From Longimicrobium sp. (GTDB taxonomy: Bacteria; Gemmatimonadota; Gemmatimonadetes; Longimicrobiales; Longimicrobiaceae), in contig NZ_DATIND010000046.1 of assembly GCF_035474595.1 (NCBI RefSeq), forward strand, positions 186,001 through 250,000: DNA of 64,000 nucleotides, in the 5' to 3' direction. The first letter of the stretch is position 1. Each line of letters opens with the position of its first letter. Positions 23,673 through 32,065 of the stretch are shown here, piece after piece. The notes under the pieces were generated by a model. That model was given only the letters and a program-made list of their open reading frames with translations, was not told where the DNA came from and did no database searches. A program made the position numbers and the translations under genes.

Positions 23673-25322
23673 TCAGGAAGACGCGCCGCCGCCGTTCTCG
23701 GGATGGTCGGCGGCGGGAAGCGCCAGGGTGAAGGTGGTGCCGTGGTTGGTCGTGCTCTCCAGCGACAGCCGGCCGCCCAGCAGCTCCGCCAGCCGCCGCG
23801 CCACCGAGAGCCCCAGCCCGGTGCCACCCACCTCGCGGCGGTTGGACTGCTCCACCTGCCAGAAGGGCTCGAAGATGCGCTCGCGGTGCTCGCGGCGGAT
23901 GCCGATCCCCGTGTCCACCACGCGCACCAGGTGGTGCGTGCCGCCCCGCACCCCCTCGATGCGGACCTCCCCCTCGTCGGTGAACTTCACCGCGTTCGTC
24001 CCCAGGTTGCGCAGGATCTGCATCACCTTCTCGGGGTCCGTCTCCGCGATGGCCGCCTCGGGCGGAAGCCGCAGGTCGAAGCCCAGCCCCTTCTGCCGCG
24101 CCACCGGGCGCAGCAGGTCGCCCACCTGCCGCAGCACGTCGCGCAGGTCCACGCGGCGGGTGCGCACCTCCTCGTGCCCGGCCTCCATCCGCGAAAAGGC
24201 CAGGATCTCGTCGATGATCCCCTCCAGGTGCCGCGCCCCGTCCTTGATGCGGTCCAGGTACGAGCGCTGCCGGTCGCTCACCTCGCCGCCGATCCCCGCC
24301 TGCAGCAGGTCGGCGTACCCCATCACCGCGTTCAGCGGGGTGCGCAGCTCGTGGCTCATCACCGCCAGGAACTCGCTCTTGGCCCGGCTGGCCTGCTGCG
24401 CCGCCGCGTACAGCCGCGCGTTGGAGATGGAGAGCGCGGCGCGCTGCGCGAAGTCCTCGGCGGTGGCCAGGTCGTTGCGCGAGTAGACGCGGTCGGCGCA
24501 CACCAGCGTGGCCACCCCCAGCGTCTCCGTCCGCGCCACCAGGGGGACGGCGATCAGCGAGCGGATCCCCAGGGCGCGCACCAGCGCGGCGTGCTCGGGG
24601 CCGGTGGTCACCGCCTCGAGCCAAGGGTCGGTCACGTGCGGCACGTACACCGGCGCGCGCCCGCGGGCGGCCTGCGTGGCCACCGAGCCGCCGTCGCGGC
24701 GCGGCGGAAAGTCCTCGCAGAGCACCGCCAGCAGCGGCTCGCGGTCGCCGTCCGAGTGCGCGGCCGCCACGCGCGCCATCCGCCCGTCCTCCTCCGCCAC
24801 GTCGATCACGCACCAGTCGGCCAGCTCGGGCACCGCCAGCCGCGCCAGCGTCGACAGCGTGGCGTGGTAGTCGAGCGAGCCGGACAGGACCGAGCTCACG
24901 TTGGAGAGGAAGCGCGCGCGGCGGGCCTCGGCCTCGGCGTGGCGGCGGGCGGCCTGGTCGGCCTCGGCCTGGCGGCGGCGCTCCTCGGCCTCGCGCCGGT
25001 CGGTCACGTCGCGCAGCGAGACGATGAAGGCGGGCTCGCCCTCCCAGTCGGTCTCCACCGCGCGCAGCTCGGCCGCCGCCGTACCGCCGCCGCGGCGCAC
25101 CACGTCGATCTCGGTGGTCTCCCCCGCCAGCGTGGGAAAGCCCAGCTCGCCGCCCACCAGCTCCTCGGCCGGGCGGCCGAACAGCGCCTCGGCGGCCGGG
25201 TTGGCGAAGCGCACCACCCCGTCGCGCCCCACGATCATCACCCCGTCGGCCAGGCGGTCGATGACGCCTCTCAGGCGCTCGTCGGAGCGCGCCGCGCGCA
25301 CGGAGCCCACGGTGCCTATCAC
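23673..25322 (-). CDS. PAS-GAF sensor histidine kinase of the kaiBC operon
   Basis: This soluble histidine kinase of 549 residues has a PAS domain (about 15-115, RLADGVMIVGRDGVVRFANP), a coiled coil, a GAF domain (about 150-300), HisKA with MSHELRTPLNAVMGYADLL and a HATPase domain (NLGTNAVKF, DTGIGI, GTGLGLS). The start is the GTG at 25322, whose GTGA overlaps the stop of kaiC by four bases, so it is translationally coupled to it. In cyanobacteria the KaiC-reading kinase SasA has a KaiB-like N-terminal domain; this protein does not. Its position suggests it reads KaiC state by some other contact. No receiver protein is adjacent. Confidence 0.9.
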   Translation of the reverse strand: MIGTVGSVRAARSDERLRGVIDRLADGVMIVGRDGVVRFANPAAEALFGRPAEELVGGELGFPTLAGETTEIDVVRRGGGTAAAELRAVETDWEGEPAFIVSLRDVTDRREAEERRRQAEADQAARRHAEAEARRARFLSNVSSVLSGSLDYHATLSTLARLAVPELADWCVIDVAEEDGRMARVAAAHSDGDREPLLAVLCEDFPPRRDGGSVATQAARGRAPVYVPHVTDPWLEAVTTGPEHAALVRALGIRSLIAVPLVARTETLGVATLVCADRVYSRNDLATAEDFAQRAALSISNARLYAAAQQASRAKSEFLAVMSHELRTPLNAVMGYADLLQAGIGGEVSDRQRSYLDRIKDGARHLEGIIDEILAFSRMEAGHEEVRTRRVDLRDVLRQVGDLLRPVARQKGLGFDLRLPPEAAIAETDPEKVMQILRNLGTNAVKFTDEGEVRIEGVRGGTHHLVRVVDTGIGIRREHRERIFEPFWQVEQSNRREVGGTGLGLSVARRLAELLGGRLSLESTTNHGTTFTLALPAADHPENGGGASS

Positions 25323-26830
25323 CCGTGGCGCTCGCCGCCCCCGGCGGGCGCCCCGTGAACCTCGCCCGCCAGGAACACCGGGCTTCCCGAAAGCACCCCG
25401 CTCACGTCGCGGAAGGGCCCCAGGATGTGCATCCCCGTCCCGTCGATCGTGTACTCGCGGATGTCGTGGTCGTGCGCCGAGCCCCGCATCTTCAGCACCG
25501 TCAGCCCGCGCCGCATCTGCCCGTAGCTTTCCACGTAGCGCAGCAGGATGATGGTGTCGGTGAGCGTGGAGATGTGCTTCTCGGTGACCGAGGTGCCGCC
25601 CATCAGCGAGGGCGTGGTGGAGGTGAACAGCCCCACCGTTTCCTTCAGCTTCAGGAACGAGGTGAGGGAGATGACGAACTCGCGGAAGCTGCGCACGCTG
25701 GTCACCCGCTCCAGCGCCGAGAGCGAGTCGACCGCCACCCGGCCGGGGCGGAAGCTCTCGATGGTGTCGCGCATCAGCACCAGGTGGTCCTCCATGGCCA
25801 TGGCGTGCGGATACGTGTTCACCACCTTCAGCTTGCCGTCCCTCTCCATCCCCGCGAAGTCGTACCCCCACGCCGCGGCGTTGCGGTACAGCTGGTCGCG
25901 GCTCTCCTCGAAGGCGAAGAGCAGGCAGCGCTCGCCGGCCTCGAACCCCGCCGCCAGGAACTGCGTGACCATCAGCGTCTTCCCCGCCCCGGTGGCGCCG
26001 GAAAGGAGGATGATGGAGTCGCGGAAGAAGCCGCCGCCGCACATCTCGTCGAGCGTGGCGTTCCCCGTGGGGAGCCGCACCGACGACGAGGTCTGCGTGA
26101 GCGAGATCCCCGACAGCGGGAGCGCGATGATCCCCTCGCCGGTGATGGTGAAGGGGAACTCGCCGCGCTGGTGCGGGGCGCCGCGCACCTTCAGCAGCTC
26201 CAGCGTGCGGCGGCGGCGCTCGTCCACCAGCAGGTTGCGCAGGATGACCACGTTGTCGGCCACGAACTCTTCCACGCCGTACATGCTGACCTGGCCGTAC
26301 TCCTCGGTGCGCTCGCTGGTGAAGACCAGCGTCACGCCCATCTTCTTCAGGTGGCTGGTGATGCGGTACAGCTCGGAGCGGAGCACGGCGTGGTCGCGGT
26401 ACTGCACGAACAGCGCGTTCAGCGAGTCCAGCGACACGCGCTTGGCCCCCGACTTCCGCACCGCGTGCTCCAGCCGCGCCAGCAGCGCGCCCAGGTCGAA
26501 GTCGCCCACCACGGTGGTGGCCTGCTCGGCGTTGGGGCTGGCGTCCACGAACGCCCAGGTGCCCGCGGCCTCCCAGGCGGCCACGTCCCACCCGAAGCTC
26601 CCCACGTTGCGGCGGATGTCGTCGACCGAGTCTTCGAAGGTCACGAACACCCCCGGCTGGCCGCGCGCGATCCCCGCGGCCAGGAAGTGCGTGGCGAACA
26701 CGGTCTTGGCGCTCCCCGCCGTCCCCGCGATGAGGGTGGCGCGGTTCAGCGGCAGGCCGCCGTCGGCGATCAGGTCGAAGCCCGGAATGCCGGTCGCCAG
26801 CTTCTCGACCGGGTGCAGCGCTGCCGTCAT
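25319..26830 (-). CDS. kaiC: KaiC-type circadian clock ATPase/autokinase
   Basis: This 503-residue protein has two RecA-like domains. CI has Walker A GTAGSAKT (residues 36-43) and CII has GATGAGKT (278-285). The CII catalytic pair E308-E309 (FAFEES) is conserved; in CI the second glutamate is Asp67 (TFED). The autophosphorylation pair is present as S421-T422 in KHISTLTDTIILL. The wording of LDEMCGGGFFRDSIIL and KMRGSAHDHDIREYTI is near-identical to cyanobacterial KaiC. The C-terminus ends SGVLSGSPVFLAGEV and then a Gly-rich tail; the KaiA-binding tail of cyanobacterial KaiC is missing. The start ATG overlaps the kaiB stop (ATGA), and its stop overlaps the kinase start. Confidence 0.95.
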   Translation of the reverse strand: MTAALHPVEKLATGIPGFDLIADGGLPLNRATLIAGTAGSAKTVFATHFLAAGIARGQPGVFVTFEDSVDDIRRNVGSFGWDVAAWEAAGTWAFVDASPNAEQATTVVGDFDLGALLARLEHAVRKSGAKRVSLDSLNALFVQYRDHAVLRSELYRITSHLKKMGVTLVFTSERTEEYGQVSMYGVEEFVADNVVILRNLLVDERRRRTLELLKVRGAPHQRGEFPFTITGEGIIALPLSGISLTQTSSSVRLPTGNATLDEMCGGGFFRDSIILLSGATGAGKTLMVTQFLAAGFEAGERCLLFAFEESRDQLYRNAAAWGYDFAGMERDGKLKVVNTYPHAMAMEDHLVLMRDTIESFRPGRVAVDSLSALERVTSVRSFREFVISLTSFLKLKETVGLFTSTTPSLMGGTSVTEKHISTLTDTIILLRYVESYGQMRRGLTVLKMRGSAHDHDIREYTIDGTGMHILGPFRDVSGVLSGSPVFLAGEVHGAPAGGGERHG

Positions 26831-27135
26831 GGCTGTGTCTGGGGAAGGGGATCGGGCCAGCCGGGGAGCAGCCCCAGCCCGGCCAGCACCTTGTCCGCGT
26901 CCGACAGGTCGCCGGTGATGCGCCGGCGCGGCTCCGGCTCCTCCTTCACCACGGTGGGGGTGGTGAGCACGCGGTGCGTCTCGGCTTCCTCGGGGGTGCG
27001 CGTGACGTCCACCACGCGCAGGTCGAAGCCGCCGTCGCCCAGGCGCTCGCGGCAGATGCGCCGCAGGTCGGCGTACGCCTGCTGCGACCTCGCGGTGTCG
27101 CCCGCCACGAACAGGGTGAAGCGGTAGCGGCTCAT
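26827..27135 (-). CDS. kaiB: KaiB-type clock protein
   Basis: This 102-residue protein has the length of cyanobacterial KaiB. The N-terminal strand RFTLFVAGDTARSQQA, the segment LRVVDVTRTPEEAE, the proline-rich TTPTVVKEEPEPRRRI and the motif ITGDLSDADKVLAGLGLL are the signature of KaiB. KaiB is a fold-switching thioredoxin-like protein that binds the CI ring of phosphorylated KaiC. The start at 27135 gives the family N-terminus; no Shine-Dalgarno sequence is obvious. It overlaps kaiC by four bases and is the first gene of the operon. Confidence 0.93.
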   Translation of the reverse strand: MSRYRFTLFVAGDTARSQQAYADLRRICRERLGDGGFDLRVVDVTRTPEEAETHRVLTTPTVVKEEPEPRRRITGDLSDADKVLAGLGLLPGWPDPLPQTQP

Positions 27136-27319
27136 CGGCCCCGGGCCGGGCGCCCGCGCGGGCCGCCGGGTCGGTTCCGGCGGCCCGCTGGGGCACGGTG
27201 TTTCACGTCTCCGGCGCCGCCGGAAGCGGCGGTGCGGCACAACCTGATACAAACCTCCGCGCCAATGCAGCTTCCGCGCCGGACCGGCGGCGCGGCTCCC
27301 GCCGTCGGCCCTGGAACGC

Positions 27320-27355
27320 GATGCCCCGTCCCGGCGGTGGCCGGGACGGGGCATC
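27320..27355 (-). terminator. Terminator between the leader-type peptide and kaiB
   Basis: A perfect 15-bp stem GATGCCCCGTCCCGG with its complement and a 6-base loop, downstream of the peptide gene on the minus strand, followed by GCGTTCC. It separates the peptide transcript from kaiBC, so kaiB must have its own promoter in 27136-27319 (none recognised). Confidence 0.7.
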
Positions 27356-27377
27356 TGCAAGCTGGGCGTGCGGCAGC

Positions 27378-27551
27378 TTACGGAACGACCGTGCTGCCGC
27401 CGCCGCCGGGGCCGCCGCCGCCGGGAATTGCGGGGCCGGTGGCAAGCGTAAGCTCGGTCAGGCGCGGCAGATCCGTGACCCGGGGCGACTCCCAGGGGCG
27501 GCGGCCGCGAGCGGCGCTGGACGGGATGCGGGGAGCGGTCGGGTTGGTCAT
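27378..27551 (-). CDS. Small leader-type peptide with glycine-rich tail
   Basis: This is a 57-residue peptide. The central stretch RRPWESPRVTDLPRLTELTL has the form (Y/W)-x-x-P-x-V...L-T-x-L-T seen in lasso-type and related RiPP leaders. Trp20, Pro23 and Val25 are at the places normally bound by a RiPP recognition element. The tail is Gly-rich (PGGGGPGGGGSTVVP) with no Asp or Glu after residue 33, so a lasso macrolactam cannot form from it. A good promoter (TTGCCA-17-TATTCT) and a terminator bracket the gene, arguing it is real. No modifying enzymes are adjacent. Function unknown. Confidence 0.65.
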   Translation of the reverse strand: MTNPTAPRIPSSAARGRRPWESPRVTDLPRLTELTLATGPAIPGGGGPGGGGSTVVP

Positions 27552-27624
27552 CGGTAGCTCTGGCTTGGGCGTGTGGGGAAACGAAACCGGATGCGGCGGG
27601 AGGGCGCCGGGAGGCTTTCGCAGA

Positions 27625-27653
27625 AGAATAGCGGGCAAACCACTCCTTGGCAA
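27625..27653 (-). promoter_or_regulatory. Sigma70-type promoter of the glycine-rich peptide gene
   Basis: TTGCCA and TATTCT, 17 bases apart, on the minus strand. The start codon is about 70 bases downstream. Confidence 0.7.
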
Positions 27654-27820
27654 TGCGGACGGACGGGGGAGAGAGAACCCTTGTCCAACCCCGTCCCCTC
27701 CGGCGGCCCGCACCGCGCGATTGGACATTTTGCTCGATGGACCCCGCGGGCGGTCGCGGCGACCGGAATCAATCCCCCCCGCCGGCCGTGCGCTTCCTCG
27801 ACCAACGAACAGCAGGGCAT

Positions 27821-27870
27821 CACACGGAGGGAACGGAGGACGGATCGCAGTTCTCCGTTCCCTCCGTGTG
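27821..27870. repeat. CTCCGT inverted repeat (family A)
   Basis: CACACGGAGGGAACGGAG and its perfect complement with a 14-base spacer, between the peptide promoter and the GntR gene. Confidence 0.8.
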
Positions 27871-27937
27871 AGACTCCTTGCCGATCGATCCGAATGCACG
27901 GCCGGTTTCCCGGTCCGGATCACCCCCCGTCGCGGGA

Positions 27938-28930
27938 TCAGGTGTCCAGCGTCACCGGCTCCTGATGGCGGAGCACCGGCTGCTGGTCGCTGGCGGCGGC
28001 GGCCTCCAGGTTCAGGCGGATGATCACCCCCAGCAGCTCGCGCGCGGTGTGCGGCGAGAAGGTGGGCGAGTGGGGAAGGAGCATGGGCAGGTCGTCGTCG
28101 GGCCCCAGGCTCTGCCGCGCGGCGCGGGTCAGCAGCACCGGCTCGTCGGGGTCCAGCGCGCGCAGCCCCTCGCGGTCGCCGGCCAGCACCACGCGCACCC
28201 GCTCCGGCGTCTCGTCGGCGTACATCGCCCGCATCCGGTCGCCGAACGACGGCTCGACGGCGACCACGGTAAGGGGCCCCTCGCGCAGCCGCTTCTGGAT
28301 GGTCTCCACCACGTCGGGGTTCACCGTCAGCACCACCGCGGGAATGCCCACGTTCTCGGCCGCCTTGCGCACCAGGCGCGCGTGGTAGCTGGTGGTGACC
28401 ACCAGGTCGCACTTGCGCAGCTCGTCCTCGACCCAGTGGAACTCCACCGAGCGCTCGGGGCGCGGGAGCGGGAGGTGCGAGATGCGCACCGGGTACGGGT
28501 CGAGCCCGAACTGCTCCTGCAGCTCGGCCGTGTACGCCGTCATCTGGTCCTCGTTGCTCTCCACGCAGGCGCAGCGCAGCGTGGCCGTCTGCGTGCAGCG
28601 GCGGATGAGCTCGGGAACGTCGGCGATCGTCAGCCGCCGCTTCCACGCCTCCACCAGCACGCCGGCCAGCCACCGCGCCGTCTCGGCCAGCAGCTCGCCC
28701 CCGAACTGGTCCTGGGGCGCCAGGTACACGCCCGACCGGCCGCGGACCTCCACCAGCCCCTCGGCTTCCAGGGTGCGGTAGGCCTGCGCCACCACGCGGT
28801 GGTCCACCCCCATCTCCCGCCAGAGCGTGCGGATGCTGGGAAGACGGTCGCCCGGGCGCAGCAGCCCCAGGTGCAGCGCGTTCAGGATGCGGTCCCGCAG
28901 ACGGTCACTCAGGCCGGCGTCGGGTTCCAT
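27938..28930 (-). CDS. GntR-family transcriptional regulator
   Basis: This 330-residue regulator has an N-terminal GntR winged helix (about 5-75: LSDRLRDRILNALHLGLLRP, GDRLPSIRTLWREMGVDHRV, LEAEGLVEVRGRSGVYL). The C-terminal part (about 140-290) is an alpha/beta fold resembling a periplasmic-binding-type or LytR-like sensing domain, with VVTTSYHARLVRKAAENVGIP. It is not the aminotransferase domain of MocR proteins. Ligand unknown. GGGAG eight bases upstream supports the start. It is divergent from the CorC-type genes at 29300. Confidence 0.82.
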   Translation of the reverse strand: MEPDAGLSDRLRDRILNALHLGLLRPGDRLPSIRTLWREMGVDHRVVAQAYRTLEAEGLVEVRGRSGVYLAPQDQFGGELLAETARWLAGVLVEAWKRRLTIADVPELIRRCTQTATLRCACVESNEDQMTAYTAELQEQFGLDPYPVRISHLPLPRPERSVEFHWVEDELRKCDLVVTTSYHARLVRKAAENVGIPAVVLTVNPDVVETIQKRLREGPLTVVAVEPSFGDRMRAMYADETPERVRVVLAGDREGLRALDPDEPVLLTRAARQSLGPDDDLPMLLPHSPTFSPHTARELLGVIIRLNLEAAAASDQQPVLRHQEPVTLDT

Positions 28931-29299
28931 CGAAAGGTCTCCCTGAGGGAACGAGTTTTGGAGGCGAAAGGACCGAAGGGTGCTCAATGTAACGTGCGAT
29001 TGTGAATTTCGCCCATAGCCGCGCTCCGGCGGGACGAATCGGGACGCGCGGATGGCGCCGCCCGCGCGCTTGCGGCGCGCCCCCGGGAGCCGTAGCGTCC
29101 ATCTTCGGCCGGGGGCGGGCGCGCGGAAAGCGGGTCCCGCGCCCCACGCGTGGCGTGGCTCGTGCGTGCTCCCGCCACGGCAGGAAGACGGGCAGCGCCC
29201 GTCGGCTTCACCGACCCCGCCCTTCCCACCGCCAGGCGCCGGGAAAGGGCGGGGCGCGCGCGCGGGCGCCGCTCCCGCGCATTCTCCCATCGCCGAGAG
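28931..29299. other. Divergent intergenic region
   Basis: A 369-base region between the GntR gene and the first CorC-type gene. It must hold promoters for both, but no consensus hexamer pair could be named. No small gene is apparent. Confidence 0.5.
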
Positions 29300-30640
29300 A
29301 TGGTCGGACCGCTCCTGGTCGTTCTTCTCCTCCTTCTTTTCTCCGCGCTGTACGTGGCCGCCGAGTTCTCGGCGGTCAGCGTGCGCCGCGCCCGCATCCG
29401 GCAGAAGGCCGAGCAGGGAAGCGCGGTGGCCGCGCGGCTGCTGCCCGTGCTCGAGGACCCGCGCCGGCTGGACCGCTACATCTCGGGCAGCCAGATGGGG
29501 ATCACCGTCACCTCGCTGGTGGTCGGTGCCTTCGCGCAGGGGACCCTGGCCGTGCAGCTGGTTCCCCTCTTCGCCCGCTGGTTCCGGCTGCGCCCCGCGG
29601 CCGCCGTGTCGGTGACCACGGTGGCCGTGCTGCTGGTGCTGACCATGCTGCAGATGGTGCTGTCGGAGCTGGTGCCCAAGTACCTGGCGCTGGCGCGGCC
29701 CACGCAGGTGGCGCTGTTCACGGTGCTGCCCATGAAGTGGTCGCTCACCGTGTTCGGGCCCTTCATCTCCTTCCTGAACGGGAGCGCCGCGGCGGTGCTG
29801 CGCCTGTTCGGCATCCCCGAGGTGGGGCACCGGCACATCCACTCGCCCGAGGAGATCGACCTCCTGATCGCCGAGAGCCGCGACGGGGGGATGCTGGAGC
29901 CCGACGAGCACCGGCGCCTGCGCCGCGCGCTGCAGCTGGGGATCCGCCCGGCGCGCCATCTGATGGTTCCGCGCAACCAGATCTCGGCCATCGAGATCTC
30001 CACCCCGCCCGACGAAGTGATGCGGATCGTGGCCGAGAGCCCGTACACCCGCCTCCCCGTCTACCGGCAGGACATCGACGACATCGTGGGGGTGCTGCAC
30101 ACCCGCGACCTGTTCGTGCGCGAGCTATCGGGCGGCGGGGTGGCCGGCACGGGCATCGACGCGCTGCTGCGCCCGGTGCTGCAGGTGCCCGAGACGGTGA
30201 CCGCCGAGCAGCTGCTGGCACGGATGCGCGAGAGCCGCACCCACCAGGCGGTGCTGCTCGACGAGTTCGGCGGGGTGAGCGGGCTGGTGACGCTGGACGA
30301 CGTGCTGACCGAGGTGATGGGCGACGTGGGCGACGAGCTGAAGGGCGACGAGCCCGGCCCCGAGCGCCTGCCCGACGGCCGCGTACGCCTTCCCGGGTGG
30401 CTGCGCGTGGACGAGGCCGAGCCCTGGATCGGCGCCTACCTCGAGGGCGAGAGCGACACCCTGGGCGGCCGCATCACCGAGGAGCTGGGGCACGTGCCGG
30501 CGGTGGGTGAGCAGGTGCGCATCCACGGGGTGGAGATGGAGGTGGAGAGCGTGCTCCACCACGCCGTGGCCTGGATCGTGGCCCGGCCGCGGCGCGGCGT
30601 GGGCGGCCGCGACGAGGCGGAGGAGGAGCACGGTGGATAA
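29300..30640 (+). CDS. CNNM/CorC-type membrane protein with CBS domains (first of pair)
   Basis: This 446-residue protein begins with a DUF21 (CNNM) transmembrane domain of about 190 residues, with SALYVAAEFSAVSV and SELVPKYLAL. A CBS pair follows (about 205-335; LMVPRNQISAIEI, YTRLPVYRQDIDDIVGVL) and then a CorC_HlyC domain. The family is linked to Mg2+/Co2+ homeostasis, formerly called haemolysin-like. The start at 29300 places the first helix at the N-terminus; the upstream frame is not protein-like. It overlaps the second gene by eight bases. Confidence 0.88.
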   Translation: MVGPLLVVLLLLLFSALYVAAEFSAVSVRRARIRQKAEQGSAVAARLLPVLEDPRRLDRYISGSQMGITVTSLVVGAFAQGTLAVQLVPLFARWFRLRPAAAVSVTTVAVLLVLTMLQMVLSELVPKYLALARPTQVALFTVLPMKWSLTVFGPFISFLNGSAAAVLRLFGIPEVGHRHIHSPEEIDLLIAESRDGGMLEPDEHRRLRRALQLGIRPARHLMVPRNQISAIEISTPPDEVMRIVAESPYTRLPVYRQDIDDIVGVLHTRDLFVRELSGGGVAGTGIDALLRPVLQVPETVTAEQLLARMRESRTHQAVLLDEFGGVSGLVTLDDVLTEVMGDVGDELKGDEPGPERLPDGRVRLPGWLRVDEAEPWIGAYLEGESDTLGGRITEELGHVPAVGEQVRIHGVEMEVESVLHHAVAWIVARPRRGVGGRDEAEEEHGG

Positions 30641-31976
30641 GCTCCTCACCGTCCTCATTGTCTTCGTGCTGGTGATGCTGAACGCGGTGTTCGTGGCCGC
30701 CGAGTTCGCCATCGTCAGCGTGCCGCACACCACCATGGAGCGCCGCGCCGCCCAGGGCGACCGGCTGGCGCGGATGGTGGTGCGGGTGCTGAAGGACGCC
30801 GCTCGCCGCGACCGCTACATCGCCACGGCGCAGCTGGGGATCAGCGTGGCCAGCCTGCTGCTGGGGATGTACGGCGAGCACGCGCTGGCCGAGTGGCTGG
30901 CCGCCGGGCTGCACGCGCTGGGGATGGGCGAGTGGCGGTACGTGACGGCGCACGGGCTGGCCAGCTTCCTGGCGCTGGTGATCCTCACCTACTTCCACAT
31001 CGTCCTCGGCGAGATGATCCCCAAGTCCATCTCGCTGCAGGCGCCCGACCGCACCTCGCGCCTGGTCACGCCGGTGCTGCTGGGGGTGCAGACGGTCGCG
31101 CTCCCGCTCATCCGCTTCCTCAGCTTCGCGGGGAACGGGCTGCTCAGGGTGTTCGGCATCGACCGCACCGAGCTCAGCAACGAGAACGTGCGCACCCCCG
31201 AGGAGCTGCGCTACATCGTCCGCGAGAGCCAGGCGGGGGGAATGCTGCGCCGCGAGAGCGCCGCCGTGGTCCAGGAGCTCCTGGACTTCGGCGACCTGAC
31301 GGCGGGCGAGGTGATGGTGCCGCGCGTCCGCGTGACCGGGCTGAAGGTGGGCACCCCGTTCGACGAGGTGGTGCGCATCGTCCGCCGCCACCCGCACACC
31401 CGCTACCCCGTCTATCGCGACGACCTGGACCACATCGTGGGAATGGTCCACATCAAGGACCTCTTCCGCCGCCTGCGCGCCCGGCGCGCGGTGCACGAGC
31501 ACGATGCCCGCGAGGTCCCGTTCGTTCCCGAGACCGCCGACATCGACGACGTGATGAAGGCGCTGCGGGCCGCCCGCACGCAGATGGCCGTGGTGATGGA
31601 CGAGCACGGCGGCACGGCGGGGATCGTGACCATCGAGGACCTGTTCGAGGAGGTGGTGGGCGACATCGAGGAGAGCGCCACCCGCCGCCCCGAGATGTAC
31701 CGCGACGACCGCGGCCGCGCGATCGTCGCCGGCACGGTGCGGGTGGAGGAGGTGGGCGAGTTCCTGGGCGTGGTGCTGGAGCACGAGGAGGTGGACAGCG
31801 TCAGCGGCCTGGTGCTCGACCTCCTCGGCCGCCCCCCCGCCGTGGGCGACGTGGTGGAGTACGACGACGTCCGCTTCGAGGTCACCGCCGTCGAGGGCCA
31901 CGGCGTGCGCGAGGCCGCCGCCACCCTCCTGAAGCCGCCCAAGGGCCCGCCCATGCCTGCAGGCGAGGAGCCGTAG
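30633..31976 (+). CDS. CNNM/CorC-type membrane protein with CBS domains (second of pair)
   Basis: This 447-residue paralogue of the preceding protein has the same order: DUF21 transmembrane domain (FVAAEFAIVSVPHTTMERRA, LGEMIPKSISLQ), CBS pair (VMVPRVRVTGL, TRYPVYRDDLDHIVGMVHI) and CorC_HlyC domain. The start is the GTG at 30633, which lies inside the end of the previous gene and is preceded by GGAGGAGGAG, a strong ribosome-binding site. Coupled translation of two different subunits suggests a heterodimer, since CBS proteins of this family are dimeric. No terminator is obvious downstream. Confidence 0.9.
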   Translation: MDKLLTVLIVFVLVMLNAVFVAAEFAIVSVPHTTMERRAAQGDRLARMVVRVLKDAARRDRYIATAQLGISVASLLLGMYGEHALAEWLAAGLHALGMGEWRYVTAHGLASFLALVILTYFHIVLGEMIPKSISLQAPDRTSRLVTPVLLGVQTVALPLIRFLSFAGNGLLRVFGIDRTELSNENVRTPEELRYIVRESQAGGMLRRESAAVVQELLDFGDLTAGEVMVPRVRVTGLKVGTPFDEVVRIVRRHPHTRYPVYRDDLDHIVGMVHIKDLFRRLRARRAVHEHDAREVPFVPETADIDDVMKALRAARTQMAVVMDEHGGTAGIVTIEDLFEEVVGDIEESATRRPEMYRDDRGRAIVAGTVRVEEVGEFLGVVLEHEEVDSVSGLVLDLLGRPPAVGDVVEYDDVRFEVTAVEGHGVREAAATLLKPPKGPPMPAGEEP

Positions 31977-32065
31977 TCCTCCACCGATCTGCCGGACTGT
32001 GCAATCAGGCAAGTGACACTTGACTGATTCCGCAGATCGGACACTTGGCTGTCCTTTCTGTCAAT

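Noticed and set aside
23673-27135. A KaiA gene in the Kai neighbourhood
   Set aside because: No frame around the operon resembles KaiA, and KaiC lacks the KaiA-binding tail.
27378-27551. Lasso peptide gene
   Set aside because: The tail has no Asp or Glu to close the ring, and no lasso B, C or D genes are adjacent; only leader similarity is reported.
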